DNA of 64,000 nucleotides. Source: Gonapodya sp. JEL0774. Lineage: Eukaryota > Monoblepharomycota > Monoblepharidomycetes > Monoblepharidales > Gonapodyaceae. A program made the translations under genes and the position numbers. The notes under the pieces were generated by a model, which was given only the letters and a program-made list of their open reading frames with translations, was not told the DNA's origin and searched no databases. The stretch's first letter is position 1; the number at the start of each line of letters is the position of its first letter. The stretch lies in assembly GCA_027604505.1 (NCBI GenBank), contig JADIIX010000093.1:474-64473 (forward strand). The letters run 5' to 3'. Below, piece by piece: positions 61,625-64,000 of the stretch.

Positions 61625-62425
61625 TTATAGCTTGCTGGCGCTGTTCTTCAACTTCTCTCCATCATGAACTTCTTCGAATCCCACAAATGTAGTACACTCA
61701 TCAACTGATTTCCGCTTTGACACAACAGCGTTTGCTGGGAATCGCTCATCAGGCCATCCCATCGCGACACAAATCATGACCACCTGGTCATCAGGAATTT
61801 TGGCAAACTCTCGCACCACAGGTGTCTGCATGATTCCTTGTGAGTTGATAACACATCCGAGTCCTCGCGACCAGGCAGCGTTGACAAGTGCATTGACAAT
61901 CGCACCGCAATCGAATGGCCCAATATCACCACCAAGGATGGACCGATCGTACGTCACCACGATCTGTATCGCAACCATGTGAAATGAGGAGAAAGTGTTT
62001 GGCACGGGTCGAGAACACAAGTAGACATTACTTACCGAAACTGGGGCGTCAAACTGTCGAAAACCTCTGAGCACCCAGTCCAACCTCTTTTTGCTATCAT
62101 TTCTGGGGATATCCATAGCGGCAAATAGCTGCTTCGCTATTTCGATCTGACGTTCCCGGTGTACGCCTGTGTACTCCCCGTGAGATCGCGGTTCGCGACT
62201 TGCGGGAACACCAGCGAGGTTTCTCCTGGTGTTCTCGGCACGGATCGCATCAAGAGGCGCTCCCGATACAACGAAAAAGTTGCAAGGCTGGGTATTGAGC
62301 GAAGAAGGCGCCCGGAGGGCAAGTGCGATAACATCACGAATCACTTCGCGAGGAACGGGTTTGGGAAGGAAACCGCGAATCGATCTGCGGCCGAGGACCA
62401 CCTCATCGTATGGAATCGAAGACAT
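61625..62425 (-). CDS. Nitroreductase-family flavoprotein
   Basis: FMN-dependent NAD(P)H oxidoreductase of the nitroreductase fold. ATG 62425 starts MSSIPYDEVVLGRRSIRGFL, with the Arg-rich FMN phosphate-binding motif RRSIR; then ALRAPSSLNTQPCNFFVVSG (the APSSxNxQPW-type motif), RGFRQFDAPVS, IVVTYDRSILGGDIGPFDCG, AIVNALVNAAWSRGLGCVIN, FAKIPDDQVVMICVAMGWPD and a C-terminus ending LKNSASKL. A 72-nt intron (61964-62035, GTAAG...CAG) is a multiple of three and lacks stops, so the frame looks uninterrupted and about 24 extra residues would be wrongly included. The spliced protein is about 240 residues, in the family range. The C-terminal SKL is a classical type 1 peroxisomal targeting signal. Confidence 0.88.
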   Translation of the reverse strand: MSSIPYDEVVLGRRSIRGFLPKPVPREVIRDVIALALRAPSSLNTQPCNFFVVSGAPLDAIRAENTRRNLAGVPASREPRSHGEYTGVHRERQIEIAKQLFAAMDIPRNDSKKRLDWVLRGFRQFDAPVSVSNVYLCSRPVPNTFSSFHMVAIQIVVTYDRSILGGDIGPFDCGAIVNALVNAAWSRGLGCVINSQGIMQTPVVREFAKIPDDQVVMICVAMGWPDERFPANAVVSKRKSVDECTTFVGFEEVHDGEKLKNSASKL

Positions 62426-62939
62426 GGTAACGCAGGTTGTGAGCGCGGGCGAAGATAAGATGGAGAATACTGCAAAGTATTGGGATTGTCAGGTATTCCG
62501 AACCGTTTCGCTTTCCGGAAACGTTGGATCGGGTTCTCAATCCCGCCTTCATCTCACCTTCGAGTTTGAAATGCTAGACGGAATATGGTCAACCACTCAA
62601 AGGTTAAAAGCTCTTCAGGATCGGCGATTCCCGAGATATTATAAGATGGTCAACAATTGCAACATTCAACAGTACGTGCCGATGATGCCGAACACCATCA
62701 CACCATCATGTTTAGAACATTTAATGTTATCGTAGACATGATTTCGACAATTACATGAGAAATTTCAAGGTACTCCATAACCATGTCCGATACAACACCA
62801 TCCCGATGTCGTCCCTTGCCCCGAACGAGCATCCAAAGCTCTTGTCCCCACCTTTCCGATAAGCGTTTACCCGTGCAGTACACCGATCCATTGTGTTCCA
62901 ATTACTCGCCATTGGGATCAATCCAGTTTACTTATGAAT
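62426..62939. other. Intergenic region, nothing supported
   Basis: Contains the promoter of the nitroreductase gene and 3' sequence of the next gene. Short plus-strand frames here lack any motif. Confidence 0.5.
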
Positions 62940-64000
62940 TCACCGGGGTCCCTCCACCGCCCCCTTCAGTTTCCGATAGGCCTCATCACTGATTTCACCT
63001 TTCGCTAACATGTCGTCCAAAACCACGTCAGGCAAACCTAGAAGGAAAATACCAAGCCAATTTAGCGTTACTTGTATCGCATTACAGAGCAGGTAGAACG
63101 TCCATACAAATGACGTAAGCGCAAAATACTTACTCAACGGCGCACCATTTCCACCTCCCGCTCTCCATCCGGTTCCTGTACTGGTGGAACTAACCGCCCG
63201 CGAGTCCAGAACTCTCGTCCCTGCCAGAGCAGACTTAGTCAAGCTCACACTCCTGGCGCCGATCATGGAAGATGAGAGCATTGGAGAATAGCCGGGCCGG
63301 GAGCTAGGCGGGCCAGCGACGTTGTAAATCGTGGATGGGCCGGTGAGCCCGCTGGAAGGCGGTGGCCGGTTGCCATATTGCCCAACAGGGCCGTTGGGTG
63401 CAGTGGATGGTTGGAGGATGACGAAGGGGAGGTTACCGAGTTGGAGGGTAGTCAGGTTCGTCGCTAACATTTGTGGAATTCCTCATGGTTAAAATACTGG
63501 CGCAATCTAGCAGAAAGAAAACTTACCAATACACCAGCCGTCCCTATACAATAACCATACATATATCGCTTCCCCTGGTGTCACCGCCACTTCATCTCCG
63601 TTCTCAGGCTGCCACGATTCTACAGCCACGTAGTATGCTCCAACCTGCACGGTACTCTCGTCAGGTCTTCCACCGAGCGCTACGTATCCGGGATCTGGGG
63701 GAGGGCCTCCATCAGAAGCAGAAGAAGAGGACCACACATATGCCGAAGCTCCTCCGGGTGCAGCAGTGGCGCCGGATGGCGGAGGAGCCAACGCTCCAAA
63801 ATCAACACGCGAAGTGGGTGCAACTGTACTGGTAGGGTAATTGGATGGCGGTGCACCATACACGGGACTTGGTGGTCTCACATTGCCTTGGTTGTACTGG
63901 CCCTGATTCTGTAAATGAGAAGGCAAACGACCAGAGGATGTAGGCGGCACGAGGCGGCCGGAATTGGTCATCGTGGCATTCGTTGAACCAGATCGGCGGT
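62940..64000 (-). CDS. SH3-domain protein with C-terminal SHOCT-like motif, 5' partial
   Basis: Protein-interaction adaptor. The frame continues to the right edge upstream of the Met at 63971 (RSGSTNATMTNSGRL), so the start may lie outside. Order: a Pro/Gly/Ser-rich N-terminal region (GNVRPPSPVYGAPPSNYPTS), then an SH3 domain spliced across an intron near 63525: AYYVAVESWQPENGDEVAV, TPGEAIYVWLLYRDGWCIG, followed by LTTLQLGNLPFVIL; ALYDY-like residues are weak but the DEV..PG...VWLLYRDGWC core is clear. After a Pro/Ser-rich linker an intron (about 63046-63133) leads to GLPDVVLDDMLAKGEISDEA with YRKLKGAVEGPR, which has the SHOCT pattern (short helix, KGEISDEEF-type turn, helix). Stop at 62940. 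The SH3 partner is unknown. Confidence 0.62.

Overview
The window is a gene-dense, intron-rich eukaryotic nuclear segment, most likely from a zoosporic (chytrid-type) fungus. The main pointers are a CFAP91/MAATS1-type flagellar gene at the left edge, fungal-style families (a TRPY/Yvc1 vacuolar channel, a PLB-type GDSL phospholipase, yeast-like CK2 beta and 26S proteasome subunits) and many short GT-AG introns of about 60-100 nt that cut most genes into small exons. No prokaryotic operon, CRISPR array, rRNA or convincing tRNA was found. Species assignment is an inference; the flagellar gene is the strongest single clue.

Layout from the left. 1-1.5 kb: C-terminal part of CFAP91 (+). 1.6-8.5 kb: three minus-strand genes, a TRPY-type Ca2+ channel, a MARCH5-like RING-CH E3 ligase with an enlarged RING, and a ZNF277-like C2H2 zinc-finger protein. 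8.9-11.1 kb: an unrecognised multi-exon membrane-protein gene (-). 11.4-15.6 kb: a MOV10/SDE3 SF1 RNA helicase (+). 15.8-18.9 kb: a divergent pair of unrecognised genes. 19.2-21.2 kb: CK2 regulatory beta subunit (-). 23-29 kb: a bZIP factor, a prolyl 3-hydroxylase-like dioxygenase and proteasome ATPase Rpt2 (all +). 29.8-33 kb: a TUG/ASPSCR1-type UBL-UBX protein (-), extremely GC-rich. 34-35.1 kb: a fluoroacetyl-CoA thioesterase-like hot-dog protein (+). 36.2-43.2 kb: two tandem aldehyde dehydrogenases (+). 44.3-47.1 kb: a secreted trypsin-like protease and a 2H phosphoesterase (+). 47.4-52.5 kb: an unknown gene, a mitochondrial SUGCT-like CoA-transferase and an MT-A70 N6-adenine methyltransferase (all -). 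52.8-56.7 kb: a secreted GDSL phospholipase and TFIIF beta (+). 57.2-64 kb, all minus: a hypothetical protein, a two-domain DJ-1/PfpI protein, a Pro/Thr/Ala-rich protein, a nitroreductase and an SH3-SHOCT protein that runs off the right edge.

There is no evident functional cluster; it reads as a normal euchromatic stretch mixing housekeeping (proteasome, transcription, CK2, ubiquitin), metabolic and secreted-enzyme genes. The features most worth follow-up are the MT-A70 enzyme with a DPAW instead of DPPW motif, the tandem DJ-1 protein whose second domain has lost its nucleophile, a 25-26 nt inverted repeat inside a CK2 beta coding insertion, the split RING-CH domain, and exons that hold only the start codon. 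Exon boundaries were placed by eye from GT-AG signals and reading-frame continuity, so coordinates of multi-exon genes are outer limits with some ends uncertain.
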